Counted from the first letter of the stretch, positions 17,991-28,986 are shown. The stretch: DNA of 64,000 nucleotides from JAUYQR01 sp963822435 (GCA_963822435.1 CAWGHN010000004.1:62001-126000), one strand, 5' to 3'. Notes: generated by a model from the sequence alone, not told the origin. Program-made: numbers and translations.

Positions 17991-18064
17991 ATGTCCCACG
18001 GTGGGACATCTTGCGCGGGACAGCAAGATCAATGGCTTGCGGGGCGTCGTCAAGGATTTGTTAA
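17991..18064. repeat. Palindrome-led ~73-bp repeated intergenic element, copy 1
   Basis: Starts with the 19-bp palindrome ATGTCCCACGGTGGGACAT, then ATCAATGG (18028-18035) and TTGTTAA (18058-18064). A second copy lies at 45361-45433 with the same order, the same 20-base step from palindrome end to ATCAATGG, and a 29- versus 30-base step to TTGTTAA. This copy lies between convergent gntR and the glycosyltransferase, and its TTAA overlaps the latter's stop. Confidence 0.7.
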
Positions 18065-19923
18065 AGCTTGGTGTCGACCGGGTCGAAGATGCCGTGGGTG
18101 GTCTTGTCCCAATAGAACGGCTTGGTCACCAGTTCGACCAGCGCCTTGTAGGCGGCGAGGGTGGCGAGAGGGAAATAGAGCTTCATCGTCGGCACCCAAA
18201 GCGCGCTGAGGCCGTGCCGGGTGCGGCGCACGCCGATGATGCCAAGCGCAAGGTTGGTGCCTTCGGTCAGAACGAAGGTGGCGGCGATGGTGAACACCGC
18301 CCAGTCGGGCAACACCGCCTGCAAGGGGTGTGAAAACCCGAAGGGCACGATCAGGAAGGACCAGAACACCGGCGCCAGCACGAACTGGGCGATGGTGCCA
18401 AGGAACATGATCTGAAAGCCCAGAAACGCCCTTGGCCCAAGCTGGCGCCACAACAGGCGCGGCGCGCGCATGTGGACGGCCCAGGTCATCACGTAGCCCT
18501 TGATCCAGCGCGACCGCTGCTTGACCCACGGCAGGGCGCGGCAGTTCGCCTCTTCCTCGGTCACAGTGTCGACAAGCTCGGTGCGGTAGCCGTGGCGGGC
18601 CAGGCGGATGCCAAGATCGGCGTCTTCGGTGACGTTGTGCGCATCCCAGCCGCCAAGCGCGTCAAGCACGCTGCGGCGGAAGAACAGCGTGGTGCCACCA
18701 AGCGGCACGACAAGGCCAAGCCGCGCGATGCCGGGCAGCACCAGGCGGAACCACGCGGCGTATTCGATCGTAAAGCAGCGCGACAGCCAGTTGGTCCGCG
18801 GGTTGTAATAGTCGAGCACGCCTTGCAGGCAGGCGACCTGCGGGCCGGAGCATTGGAACCGGTCGACGACCTTGCGGATCTGGTCGGGATCGGGGGCGTC
18901 TTCGGCGTCATAGACCCCGACGATGGCGCCGCGCGCATGGTCAAGCGCGTGATTGAGCGCACGCGGCTTGGTCTTGACCTGACCTTCCGGCACCACGATC
19001 ACGCGCATCCACGGCGGCAGTTCGGCCAGCGCCAGCGCATCGCGGGTGATCTGATCATCCGCTTCGACCGCGAGGATCACATCGAGAAGGTCTGGCGGGT
19101 AGTCAAGCCGCGCGAGGCGGCGAACAAGACGGGCGGCTATGTCACCTTCGCGGTAAAGCGCCACGATGATCGAGACGATGGGCTGCACGCCGCGCTGGGC
19201 ATTGGCGGGCAAGGCCATCGGCGCGCGCAAGGCGGCACCGGTGGCAAGGAGTTTCAGCACCAGAAGGAGGATCAGCGAGACCGTGGCAAAGGCGAGAAGG
19301 GCCAGACCGGCCACGATCGGAAAGGCGAAAGCCAGCAGGAGGGGTGCGGCAAGGCCGGCCATCAGCAAGGGTTCGTCCACGAGGCGCGGCCAGGAACGGC
19401 AGCTTTCGGCGTCAGGCACGCGGTTTTCAGCGGCCAGCGCCAGACTTGCCCCCCGGCGGGTGTGGATCGCCGCTTCGATGGCGCGGGCAGGGGCGATGGC
19501 AAGGCTGACCGGCCCGAGCCGGCTTTCCAGCATCGGGCGAAGTTTGCGAAATTCCTCGGGCCGCGACAGCGCGACGACAGTGACACCGCCAACCAGCCAG
19601 CACGGCACCAGCCCGTAGCGCAGGCAATCGGAGGCACCGACAAGGTCGATCAGCCGGGGGTCGGGCAGGCTGCGGTCAAGATCGACGACGTTGAGACCCC
19701 ACGCGCGGGCCGAGGTCTGCACGACATCGCGCTCGACGATCAGGCCACGGGCCCGCAACGCCTCGGGCAGGGGGCCGGCTTCGCGGCCGCGCTGCGACAG
19801 GGCATGGACCAGATCATCCGATCCGACGACGCGGCCACGCAGCAGCGAGACGCCGAGGCCTTCGGGCGGGGCGAGGTTCGGGTCGCTGGTCTGGCGGGCG
19901 GGTGACGGCATGGGCAGACGCAT
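18061..19923 (-). CDS. Membrane glycosyltransferase family 2 with N-terminal GSPII_E-like domain
   Basis: 620 residues. Residues about 65-165 resemble the MshEN/T2SSE N-terminal domain, a cyclic-di-GMP binding fold in some homologues. Two membrane helices follow near 185-230, then a processive GT2 domain with DAEDAPD, VTEDADLGIRL and the (Q/K)QRSRW motif (VKQRSRWIKG), then several C-terminal membrane helices. This is the layout of cellulose/hyaluronan-synthase-like enzymes that make and export a polysaccharide. The sugar is unknown. A TTAA-N7-TTAA box 31 bases upstream suggests CtrA control. The start ATG 19923 lies in a short inverted repeat (CATCCTTG...CAAGGATG). Confidence 0.85.
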   Translation of the reverse strand: MRLPMPSPARQTSDPNLAPPEGLGVSLLRGRVVGSDDLVHALSQRGREAGPLPEALRARGLIVERDVVQTSARAWGLNVVDLDRSLPDPRLIDLVGASDCLRYGLVPCWLVGGVTVVALSRPEEFRKLRPMLESRLGPVSLAIAPARAIEAAIHTRRGASLALAAENRVPDAESCRSWPRLVDEPLLMAGLAAPLLLAFAFPIVAGLALLAFATVSLILLLVLKLLATGAALRAPMALPANAQRGVQPIVSIIVALYREGDIAARLVRRLARLDYPPDLLDVILAVEADDQITRDALALAELPPWMRVIVVPEGQVKTKPRALNHALDHARGAIVGVYDAEDAPDPDQIRKVVDRFQCSGPQVACLQGVLDYYNPRTNWLSRCFTIEYAAWFRLVLPGIARLGLVVPLGGTTLFFRRSVLDALGGWDAHNVTEDADLGIRLARHGYRTELVDTVTEEEANCRALPWVKQRSRWIKGYVMTWAVHMRAPRLLWRQLGPRAFLGFQIMFLGTIAQFVLAPVFWSFLIVPFGFSHPLQAVLPDWAVFTIAATFVLTEGTNLALGIIGVRRTRHGLSALWVPTMKLYFPLATLAAYKALVELVTKPFYWDKTTHGIFDPVDTKL

Positions 19924-19953
19924 CCTTGACCGGGCAAGGATGCGCGCGATGGG

Positions 19954-19968
19954 TTAACGTGTGGTTAA
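19954..19968. promoter_or_regulatory. CtrA-type full site (TTAA-N7-TTAA)
   Basis: TTAACGTGTGGTTAA, flanked by GG and CC, lies 31 bases before the glycosyltransferase start and just after the carA stop. TTAA-N7-TTAA is the established CtrA full-site consensus in alphaproteobacteria. Such sites in Rhodobacterales are linked to motility, c-di-GMP and surface genes. Confidence 0.6.
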
Positions 19969-19984
19969 CCCCGTAAAATCCGGA

Positions 19985-21145
19985 TCAGGCGGCGCGGCGG
20001 GCCTGCATCGCGGCGGCGAACCGTTCGAAGAGGTAATAGCTGTCCTGCGGGCCGGGCGAGGCTTCGGGGTGGTATTGCACTGAAAAGATCGGCTTGCCAT
20101 CCACCGCGATGCCGCAGTTCGAGCCATCGAACAGTGAGACGTGGGTTTCGCTGACGCCTTTGGGCAAAGTCTGGCTATCCACCGTGAAGCCGTGGTTCAT
20201 CGAGGTGATCTCGACCTTGCCGGTGGTCAGGTCTTTCACCGGATGGTTCGCGCCGTGGTGGCCGTGGTTCATCTTGACGGTGCGCGCACCCAAGGCGAGG
20301 GCGAGCATCTGGTGGCCAAGGCAGATGCCGAACACCGGCAGATTGCGGTCGAGGACGCCCTTGATCATCGGCACGGCATAGGCGCCGGTCGCGGCCGGAT
20401 CACCGGGGCCGTTCGACAGGAACACGCCCTCGGGGTTCAGCGCCAGCACGTCTTCGGCGGTGGCGGTGGCGGGAAGCACGGTAACCTCGCAGCCGGTGGA
20501 GGCAAGGCAGCGCAGGATATTGCGCTTGGCCCCGTAGTCGATGGCGACGACGCGCAGGCCGGGGCCGGTGCGGTCGGTGTAGCCTTCGGGCCAGGCCCAG
20601 CGCTGTTCGTTCCAGCGGTAGGACTGGGCGCAGGTCACGTCTTTCGCAAGATCAAGACCGACAAGACCTTTCCAGGCGCGAGCGCGGGCGACGAGTTTCT
20701 CGATGTCGAAGCGGCCGTCGGGGTTGTGGGCGAGCGCCACATGCGGCGCGCCCTGCTGGCGGATGGCGCGGGTCAGGCGGCGGGTGTCGATGCCGCCGAT
20801 GCCGATGCGACCGATCTTCAACAGCCAGTCGGTGAGATCGCCGGTGGCGCGCCAGTTCGAGGGTTCGGTCGGGTCCCACTTGACCACCATGCCGGCGGCG
20901 GCGGGGGTGGCGGTTTCGTCATCTTCCGCCGTGACGCCGGTGTTGCCGATGTGGGGGAAGGTGAAGGTCACGACCTGGCCCGCGTAGGACGGGTCGGTCA
21001 TGATTTCCTGGTAGCCTGTCATCGCGGTGTTGAACACCAGTTCCGCGACCGTCTCGCCCGTGGCACCGAAGCCGTGGCCGTAAAACAGCGTGCCATCGGC
21101 AAGGGCGAGGCAGGCCGTCGGACGCGGGGTGGGGGCGGATGGCAT
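19985..21145 (-). CDS. carA: Carbamoyl phosphate synthase small subunit
   Basis: Glutaminase subunit of carbamoyl-phosphate synthetase, supplying ammonia for arginine and pyrimidine synthesis. 386 residues from ATG 21145. N-terminal domain GHGFGATGETVAELVFNTAMTGYQE; C-terminal class I glutamine amidotransferase with nucleophile Cys about 275 in VFGICLGHQML and the His/Glu pair in VQYHPEASPGP. A longer frame to 21205 adds 20 Pro/Arg-rich residues and is unlikely. carB is not in the window. Divergent from yqeY. Confidence 0.96.
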   Translation of the reverse strand: MPSAPTPRPTACLALADGTLFYGHGFGATGETVAELVFNTAMTGYQEIMTDPSYAGQVVTFTFPHIGNTGVTAEDDETATPAAAGMVVKWDPTEPSNWRATGDLTDWLLKIGRIGIGGIDTRRLTRAIRQQGAPHVALAHNPDGRFDIEKLVARARAWKGLVGLDLAKDVTCAQSYRWNEQRWAWPEGYTDRTGPGLRVVAIDYGAKRNILRCLASTGCEVTVLPATATAEDVLALNPEGVFLSNGPGDPAATGAYAVPMIKGVLDRNLPVFGICLGHQMLALALGARTVKMNHGHHGANHPVKDLTTGKVEITSMNHGFTVDSQTLPKGVSETHVSLFDGSNCGIAVDGKPIFSVQYHPEASPGPQDSYYLFERFAAAMQARRAA

Positions 21146-21233
21146 GGGCGGGACTCCCTTGGCGCAAATCTGGCGCAACCTACGGGCCGGGGGCGGGCGG
21201 GTCAAGACGGGAAGGCAAAAGGATAATTGCGTG

Positions 21234-21251
21234 ATTTCAATGGGTTGAAAT
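21234..21251. promoter_or_regulatory. Inverted repeat in carA/yqeY divergent region
   Basis: ATTTCAA-TGGG-TTGAAAT, perfect 7-bp arms, inside a locally AT-rich stretch with outer ATAATT/AATTAT. Located 89 bases upstream of carA and 78 upstream of yqeY, so it could be an operator for either. Confidence 0.4.
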
Positions 21252-21329
21252 TATGTGGCTTGGTTGCGGTCCGGGGCGGTTGGCTGTATGGTCGGACGCT
21301 CGGAAGAAACCCTGGGGATGGATAAACCG

Positions 21330-21788
21330 ATGTCACTGCGCGACCGTCTGCAAAGCGCCCTGAAGGACGCGATGAGGGCGAAGGAAGCTGACCGGCTTTC
21401 GACGCTGAGGCTGATCAATGCCGCCATCAAGGACCGCGAGATCGCCAACCGCGGCGACGGCGGCGAGGGGTTGGTGTCGGACCCCGACATCCTGCAGATC
21501 ATGGGCAAGATGGTGAAGCAGCGCCACGAATCCGCGCGCGCCTACGAAGAGGGCGGGCGGCTGGAACTGGCGGAGAAGGAACTGGCCGAAATCGGCGTGA
21601 TCCAGGAATTCCTGCCACGCCAGATGTCACAGGCCGAGGTGGAAGCCGCGATTGCCGAGGCCGTGGCCGAAACGGGGGCTGCCAGCATCCGTGACTGCGG
21701 CAAGGTGATGGCGGCATTGAAGGGCCGGTATACCGGGCAGATGGATTTCGGCGCGGTGGGCGCGCTGGTGAAGGGGCGGCTGGGGTAA
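21330..21788 (+). CDS. GatB/YqeY domain protein
   Basis: 152 residues. The YqeY fold resembles the tail domain of GatB and is thought to contact tRNA. Typical sequence: LRDRLQSALKDAMRAKEADR, LSTLRLINAAIKDREIA, EIGVIQEFLPRQMSQAEVEA, KGRYTGQMDFGAVGALVKGRL. ATG 21330 has GGGGATGG at good distance; an upstream ATG at 21318 has that sequence too close. Convergent with the PEBP-like gene. The exact role is unsettled for the family. Confidence 0.88.
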   Translation: MSLRDRLQSALKDAMRAKEADRLSTLRLINAAIKDREIANRGDGGEGLVSDPDILQIMGKMVKQRHESARAYEEGGRLELAEKELAEIGVIQEFLPRQMSQAEVEAAIAEAVAETGAASIRDCGKVMAALKGRYTGQMDFGAVGALVKGRLG

Positions 21789-21811
21789 ATGCCAACCCAG
21801 CCACAGACCTG

Positions 21812-22216
21812 CTAGGGGTATTCGCGGCGGGCCTTCGCGGTGGCAAGTTTGCCGCCGGACTTCTTGGATAGTGCGGTGGCCGTCCATTCGTAGGTGTGGC
21901 TTCCGCTGGGTGGGCACGGCTGCTTGTAGCTGAACGCGCCGGCCGGAATCCCGGTGGAGGAGATCAGGGCTGCTGTTGCCCCGCCGTGGTCAAAGCCGGG
22001 TGCGTCGCGGTCTACCAGTTTCAAACGAGTGAACCTGGTTCCCTCAGGGACATCCTTGAGGACGAATGCCGGGCTCTTGACCGGTCCAGGCTCGCCGGAC
22101 GTGCAGGGCGTGAGGCCCGCCCACCAAAAGCCGATTTCGAACGCTTGTGCCGGGACCGACACGGCAAAGGTGATGGCTACTGCTGCTGAAACCAGGCGAA
22201 TAGATGATGCAGACAT
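21812..22216 (-). CDS. Secreted PEBP-like (YbhB/YbcL family) small protein
   Basis: 134 residues from ATG 22216, preceded by GGAGG. A signal peptide (VSAAVAITFAVSVPAQAF) is followed by a shortened phosphatidylethanolamine-binding fold: KSPAFVLKDVPEGTRF, the ligand-loop VDRDAPGFDHGG, the IPAGAFSYKQPCPPSGSHTYEW core, and a basic C-terminus. Usual family members have about 150-180 residues, so part of the fold is missing. Ligand and role are unknown. Confidence 0.7.
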   Translation of the reverse strand: MSASSIRLVSAAVAITFAVSVPAQAFEIGFWWAGLTPCTSGEPGPVKSPAFVLKDVPEGTRFTRLKLVDRDAPGFDHGGATAALISSTGIPAGAFSYKQPCPPSGSHTYEWTATALSKKSGGKLATAKARREYP

Positions 22217-22290
22217 GTCACTTTCCTCCATCAACGGTTGCCGTCTTCCGGCATCGACTGCTGCTCGGCCAAGGTTCGCGTTCGGCTTTG

Positions 22291-22776
22291 CTAGGGCTTC
22301 AGGGCCGCGAGGCGGGTGCGCAGGTCGTGGGCGAGGGTGATGCGTTCCTCTTCGGACAGGAAGGCGCCAAGTTCGACTTCGCGGTTGTTTCCCCTCAGCG
22401 TCAGGTAGTTCGGCACCGGGCCGCCGGTTTCATGTAGCGTCACGCGAACCCAGTGCGGGTTGGCCTGCCAGTCCTTGCGGGCGCGCGGGCTTTGGTGGGT
22501 GAGCGTGATCGTGTCGCGGGTGAGGTGCAGGTCTTCGACGATGCGGGCGTCCTTGTAGCTGCGGTTCAAGGCGAGCCAGATTGCGGCGACGGCGACCACG
22601 ACAAACGGCAGGATCATCCAGAGCGCCGACTTGCCGACCAGCCCGAACAACGGGATCGCGATCAGCGCAGCGGTGCTGCCGATGAACCAGACGAAACCTC
22701 GTGGCGACAGGGACCGGTGCGGCCAGAGGCGCAGGCGGGTTTCGGGCGGTGCGGCGGGCAGGAATTCGTAGGGCAT
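22291..22776 (-). CDS. DUF2244 family integral membrane protein
   Basis: 161 residues. Cytoplasmic N-terminus (LRLWPHRSLSPRGFVWFI), two membrane helices near residues 27-70, then a soluble C-terminal half with LTLRGNNREVELGAFLSEEERITLAHDLRTRL, which is the conserved end of DUF2244 proteins. The family commonly lies near respiratory genes in alphaproteobacteria; here its neighbours give no such hint. Function unknown. Confidence 0.82.
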   Translation of the reverse strand: MPYEFLPAAPPETRLRLWPHRSLSPRGFVWFIGSTAALIAIPLFGLVGKSALWMILPFVVVAVAAIWLALNRSYKDARIVEDLHLTRDTITLTHQSPRARKDWQANPHWVRVTLHETGGPVPNYLTLRGNNREVELGAFLSEEERITLAHDLRTRLAALKP

Positions 22777-22830
22777 GGCGCGAAGGTAATGCTGCCGCCG
22801 CGCCCGTCAATTCCCACCCGCCGCGACCGA

Positions 22831-24195
22831 TCAGCCCAGCCGTTCCAGCAGTTTGCAGTAGGCGGTCTGCCCGGTGCGGAAGTTCGTGAGGCGAAAGAAC
22901 TCGTTCGGGGCGTGCAGGTTTTCGTCGTTCATGCCGAAGGCAAAGACGGTGGCGTGGATGCCGGTTTCCTGCAACAGCATCGTCATGACCGGGATCGAGC
23001 CGCCGGTGCGGGTAATGTAGGGGGCTTTGCCATAAACCTCGGTCAGCACCTCGGCGGCTGCGGCGCTGGCGTTGTGGCCGTTGGGCAGAAGGAAAGGGTC
23101 GGCGCTGCCGGGCAGGCGTTCGACCTTGACCGTGAGGCCCTTGGGGCAATGCGCCTCGATATGGGCTTTGAGAAGCGCGAAGATCTGGTCGGGACGCTGG
23201 TTCGCCACAAGGCGGCAGGTGATCTTGGCGAAGGCTTGCGCGGGAAGCACGGTCTTGATGCCGCCGCCCTGCCAGCCGCCCCAGATGCCGTTGAGTTCAA
23301 AGGTGGGTCGGCCCCAAAGGCGTTCGCGGGTGGTGTAGCCTTCTTCGCCAAACACATCCGGGACCCCAAGCTCGGCGATGTAGGCGGCTTCGTCGAAGGG
23401 GACGCGGGCGATGGCGGCGCGGTCTTCCACGGTGAGGTCGATCACGTCATCGTAAAAGCCCGCGACGTTGATGCGGCCGTCCAGCCCCTTCATCGAGGCG
23501 ATGATGTGGGACAGCCCGTGGATCGGGTTGGCGATGCCGCCGCCCTGCTGGCCGGAGTGCTGGTCGCCCTTCGCGCCGGTGACGGTAACCTCGGCGGCGA
23601 CGAGGCCCTTGAGGCCGGTGATGAGGTTCGGCTGATCTTCGGCCCACTGGCTGCCATCGGCGGAAAAGATCATGTCGGCCTTCAGAAGCGCGCCGTTGGC
23701 CTTGATGAAGGGCGGCAGGTGCGGCGAGCCGATTTCCTCTTGCCCCTCGAAGAAGAATTTGACGTTCACCGGCAGGCGGCCCGTGGTTTTCAGCATGGCT
23801 TCGGCCGACAGGATCGGGATCAACATCCCGCCCTTGTCATCCGAGGCACCACGCCCGTAGACGCGGCCATCGCGGACCTGCGGTTCGAACGGCGGGGTGT
23901 CCCAGAGGTCGAAGGGTTCGGCGGGCTGCACATCGAAGTGGCCGTAGATCAGGATCGTCGGCTTGTCGGCCCCGGCGTGAAGCCAGTCGCCGTAGACGAC
24001 GGGGTGGCCTTCGGTCGGCATCATACGGACGTTTTCGATGCCGGCGGCCTTCATGCGGTCGACGACCCAGGTTCCGGCGGTGACCACATCGGGGATGTGG
24101 GCGGCAAGGGCGGAGACCGAGGGGATGCGGACGAAATCGACGAGTTCGTCCACGAAGCGCGGCTGATGCGCGTCGAGGTAATCTGACCAGTTCAT
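22831..24195 (-). CDS. M20 family metallo-dipeptidase/carboxypeptidase
   Basis: 454 residues from ATG 24195. Two-metal M20 peptidase: the first metal ligand is in LIYGHFDVQPAEP (His and the catalytic Asp two residues on), the bridging Asp in GRGASDDKGGMLIP, the catalytic Glu pair in FEGQEEIGSP, and the C-terminal His in GGSIPVMTML onward. Closest in pattern to the CPG70/CNDP-type dipeptidases. It is the last gene of the peptide-uptake operon and would cleave imported dipeptides in the cytoplasm. Confidence 0.9.
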   Translation of the reverse strand: MNWSDYLDAHQPRFVDELVDFVRIPSVSALAAHIPDVVTAGTWVVDRMKAAGIENVRMMPTEGHPVVYGDWLHAGADKPTILIYGHFDVQPAEPFDLWDTPPFEPQVRDGRVYGRGASDDKGGMLIPILSAEAMLKTTGRLPVNVKFFFEGQEEIGSPHLPPFIKANGALLKADMIFSADGSQWAEDQPNLITGLKGLVAAEVTVTGAKGDQHSGQQGGGIANPIHGLSHIIASMKGLDGRINVAGFYDDVIDLTVEDRAAIARVPFDEAAYIAELGVPDVFGEEGYTTRERLWGRPTFELNGIWGGWQGGGIKTVLPAQAFAKITCRLVANQRPDQIFALLKAHIEAHCPKGLTVKVERLPGSADPFLLPNGHNASAAAAEVLTEVYGKAPYITRTGGSIPVMTMLLQETGIHATVFAFGMNDENLHAPNEFFRLTNFRTGQTAYCKLLERLG

Positions 24196-24218
24196 TGTCT
24201 GTCCTTTCAGGCGACGTT

Positions 24219-25391
24219 TCAGGCGGCGGGCATCCGGGTTTCGACAAGTTCCGCCCAGTAGGAGGCGCCGAAGGGAATCGCCTCGTCGTTGAAGTTGTAT
24301 TCGGGGTGATGCACCTCGGCGGTGTCGCCGTTGCCGACCTGGATGTAGGCACCGGGGCAGACGTTCAGCATGTAGGCGAAATCCTCGCCGCCCATGATGG
24401 CGGGGCAGTTCGCATCGACGCTGCCGGGACCGCCGATCTTTTCGGCAACCGCAATGGCGTAGTCGGTTTCGGTTTCGGCGTTGACCATCGAGGGGTAGCC
24501 GGGGTTCCAGTCGATCTTGGCGCTGCCGCCAAAGGCCTCGGCGGTGGAGTTGACGATGGCGTGGAAGCGGTCCTCGGCGATCTTGCGGATGGCCGGATCG
24601 AAGCTGCGGACGGTGCCGCGCAGTTCGACGTGTTCGGGGATGACGTTCCACGCTTCGCTTTCGGTCTTGAACGAGGTGACCGAGACGACGAGGGATTCCA
24701 GCGGATCGGCGCTGCGCGAGACGATGGATTGCAGGCTGGTGACGATCGTGCAGGCGATCAGCGTGGTGTCGACGGCGCGGTGCGGGTAGGCGGCGTGGCC
24801 ACCTTTGCCCGAGACATGGACGGTGAAGTTGTCGGTGGCCGCATAGAACGGACCGGGTTTGATGGAGAACTGGCCCACGGGCAGGCCGGGCGAGTTGTGC
24901 ATCCCGTAGATTTCCTTGATGCCGAAGCGCGGGATCAGGCCATCCTTCACCATCGCCTCGCCGCCCGCGCCGCCCTCTTCGGCCGGTTGGAAGATGACGG
25001 CGACGGAGCCGTCGAAGTTGCGGGTCTCAGCCAGGTATTTCGCGGCGCCGAGCAGCATCGCGGTGTGGCCGTCATGGCCGCAGGCGTGCATCTTGCCGGG
25101 GGTCTTGGAGGCGTAGGCGAGGCCCGTCGCCTCGAATATCGGCAGGGCGTCCATGTCGGCGCGCAGGCCCACGACATGGCCGCGGGTGTCGGTCTTGCCC
25201 TTGATCACGCCGACCACGCCGGTGCGGCCGATGCCTTCCACGACCTCGTCGCAGCCAAACTCGCGCAGTTTTGCGGCGACGGTCGCGGCGGTGCGGTGGA
25301 CCTCGTACATGAGTTCGGGGTTTTCGTGCAGGTCGCGGCGCCAGGCGGTGATTTCAGCCTGCATCTCGGCGAGACGGTTCTTGATCGGCAT
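24219..25391 (-). CDS. M20 aminoacylase / hippurate hydrolase-like amidohydrolase
   Basis: 390 residues from ATG 25391 with a GGAGGAGG site upstream. M20D amidohydrolase: LRADMDALPIFE, the metal-binding HACGHDGHTAMLLGAAKYL, the catalytic FQPAEEGGAGGEAMVKDG, and GHAAYPHRAVD in the dimerisation domain. Enzymes of this type remove N-acyl groups from amino acids (hippurate, N-acyl or indole-acetyl amino acids). Its place in an operon with a peptide/amide transporter and an amidase suggests N-acyl amino acids or modified peptides as substrates (inference). Confidence 0.9.
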   Translation of the reverse strand: MPIKNRLAEMQAEITAWRRDLHENPELMYEVHRTAATVAAKLREFGCDEVVEGIGRTGVVGVIKGKTDTRGHVVGLRADMDALPIFEATGLAYASKTPGKMHACGHDGHTAMLLGAAKYLAETRNFDGSVAVIFQPAEEGGAGGEAMVKDGLIPRFGIKEIYGMHNSPGLPVGQFSIKPGPFYAATDNFTVHVSGKGGHAAYPHRAVDTTLIACTIVTSLQSIVSRSADPLESLVVSVTSFKTESEAWNVIPEHVELRGTVRSFDPAIRKIAEDRFHAIVNSTAEAFGGSAKIDWNPGYPSMVNAETETDYAIAVAEKIGGPGSVDANCPAIMGGEDFAYMLNVCPGAYIQVGNGDTAEVHHPEYNFNDEAIPFGASYWAELVETRMPAA

Positions 25392-25404
25392 GTGGTCCTC
25401 CTCC

Positions 25405-27224
<1,820 letters not shown>

Positions 27225-27228
<4 letters not shown>

Positions 27229-28040
27229 TTTGACCTCGGGTCGAGAATGTCGCGCAAGACGTCACCGACCATGTTCAGCGCAAGGACCGTCAGGGCCACG
27301 GCGAGGCCGGGGACGAGGGCTGTCCAGGGGGCGATGTCCAACTGGTCGCGCGAGGCCTGGATCATCAGGCCCCAGGACGCGGCGGGGGGTTGGGTGCCGA
27401 GGCCGAGGAAGGATAGCCCCGCTTCGGCAAGGATCGCGAAAGCGAGGCTGATGGTGCCTTGCACGATCACCGCCGGCAGGATGTTCGGCAGGACGTGGCG
27501 GACCATGATCATCACGTCGGTGGTGCCGGAGGCGCGGGCGGCCTCGACATAGGGCATCTGGGCCACACGCAGCGCCTCGCCCCGGATGATGCGGGCAAGG
27601 AACGGGGTGAAGGCGATGCCGATGGCGATGATGGTGTTCTGAACGTTCGGGCCGAGGACGGCGCTGATCGTAAGGGCAAGAAGGAGCGCGGGGAAGGCGA
27701 GGAGCGTATCCACCAGCCGCATCAGGATGTTGTCGGTGCGGCCGCCGAAGTAGCCCGAGATCATGCCGAGGGGCAGGCCAAGGACGATGCTCATCAAGAC
27801 AGCGGAGACGGCGATTTCGAGGGAGGTGCGCGCGCCGAGGATGACGCGGAACAGAAGGTCGCGGCCCAACTGATCGGTGCCGAGAAGGTGTTTCAATGAG
27901 GGCGGCGAGCGGCGGGCGGTCATGTCCATCGCGGTCGCCGCATCGGGCGACAGGATCAGCGGCCCGAGGATCGCGACAAGCGCGATGAGGGTGAGGAGTG
28001 TCAGCCCGATGATGCCCTTGGTGGTGAGGAAGCGGCGCAT
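27225..28040 (-). CDS. Peptide ABC transporter permease (DppC/GsiD type)
   Basis: 271 residues, about six membrane helices. Typical DppC N-terminus with one helix (IGLTLLTLIALVAILGPLI), then the SPPSLKHLLGTDQLGRDLLFRVILGARTSL segment, and the EAA loop EAARASGTTDVMIMVRHVLPNI. It overlaps the ATPase gene (4 bases) and follows the DppB-like gene by 4 bases, so it is translated within the same operon. Confidence 0.93.
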
Positions 28041-28044
28041 TGCG

Positions 28045-28986
28045 TCACCCGAGCCTGATGCGCGGGTCGATCGCGACGTAAAGGAGGTCGACGGCGAGGT
28101 TGGTCAGCATCACCACGGCGGCAACGACGAAGACGGTGGCCTGGATCAGCGGCAGGTCGCGGTTCAGCAGCGCCTGATAGGTGAGCCAGCCCATGCCGGT
28201 GTAGGAGAACAGGAACTCCATCACGATGATCGAGCCGAAGAGGTAGCCGATCTGCAGGCCCGCGATGGTGATGACCGGGCCGATGGCGTTGGCAAGGGCG
28301 TAGCGCCAGATCACGGTGCGTTCGGACAGGCCCTTGGCGCGGGCGACGCGGATGAATTCCTGATTGAGGATGCCGGTCATGGTGGAGCGGGTCATCCGCG
28401 TCAGGTGCGCCATCAGGCCGAGGCCCAAGGCGAGCGAGGGCAAGAAAGCGTGGCGCAGCGTGCCGAGGATATCGGTCGCCGGATCGACAAAGCCCGAGGA
28501 CGGGAACCAGCCAAGCCAGCGGGCAAAGACGAGAATCATCACGATGCCCCAGAAGAAGTCTGGTAGGCTGACGCCAAGGAGGGCGGTCGTGGAACTGGTG
28601 GTGTCTTGCCATTTGTCGCGGTGGACGGCGGCCCAGACGCCAAGCGGCACGGCGAGGGCCAAGGCGATGGTCATCGACATCACCACGATCACGGCGGAGG
28701 CGGCGGCCTTTTGCAAGAGAAGCTCGGCGATGGGTTGCTTGAAGATGAGCGACGTGCCCCAGTCGCCGGTCAGCATCCCGCCGATCCAGCGGCCGTATTG
28801 CACGATGAGGGGGTCATTGAGGCCAAGCGACTGACGCAGGCCTTCCAGCGCCTCGGGGTTCGACTGGGTGCCCATGATCATCATGGCCACGTCACCCGGC
28901 AGGATGTTGGTCACGCCGAAGGTGACGATGGTGATGAGAAACAGCGTCAGGATCACCGACAAAAGCCGGTTCAGGATGTAGGTCAT
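28045..28986 (-). CDS. Peptide ABC transporter permease (DppB/GsiC type)
   Basis: 313 residues from ATG 28986 (MTYILNRLLSVILTLFLITI), the standard DppB start. Periplasmic segment with ILPGDVAMMIMGTQSNPEAL, then helices and the EAA motif region RVARAKGLSERTVIWRYALANAIGPV. An alternative start 15 bases upstream adds MRGRL and has no better ribosome site. Pairs with the DppC-like permease to form the channel. Confidence 0.93.
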   Translation of the reverse strand: MTYILNRLLSVILTLFLITIVTFGVTNILPGDVAMMIMGTQSNPEALEGLRQSLGLNDPLIVQYGRWIGGMLTGDWGTSLIFKQPIAELLLQKAAASAVIVVMSMTIALALAVPLGVWAAVHRDKWQDTTSSTTALLGVSLPDFFWGIVMILVFARWLGWFPSSGFVDPATDILGTLRHAFLPSLALGLGLMAHLTRMTRSTMTGILNQEFIRVARAKGLSERTVIWRYALANAIGPVITIAGLQIGYLFGSIIVMEFLFSYTGMGWLTYQALLNRDLPLIQATVFVVAAVVMLTNLAVDLLYVAIDPRIRLG

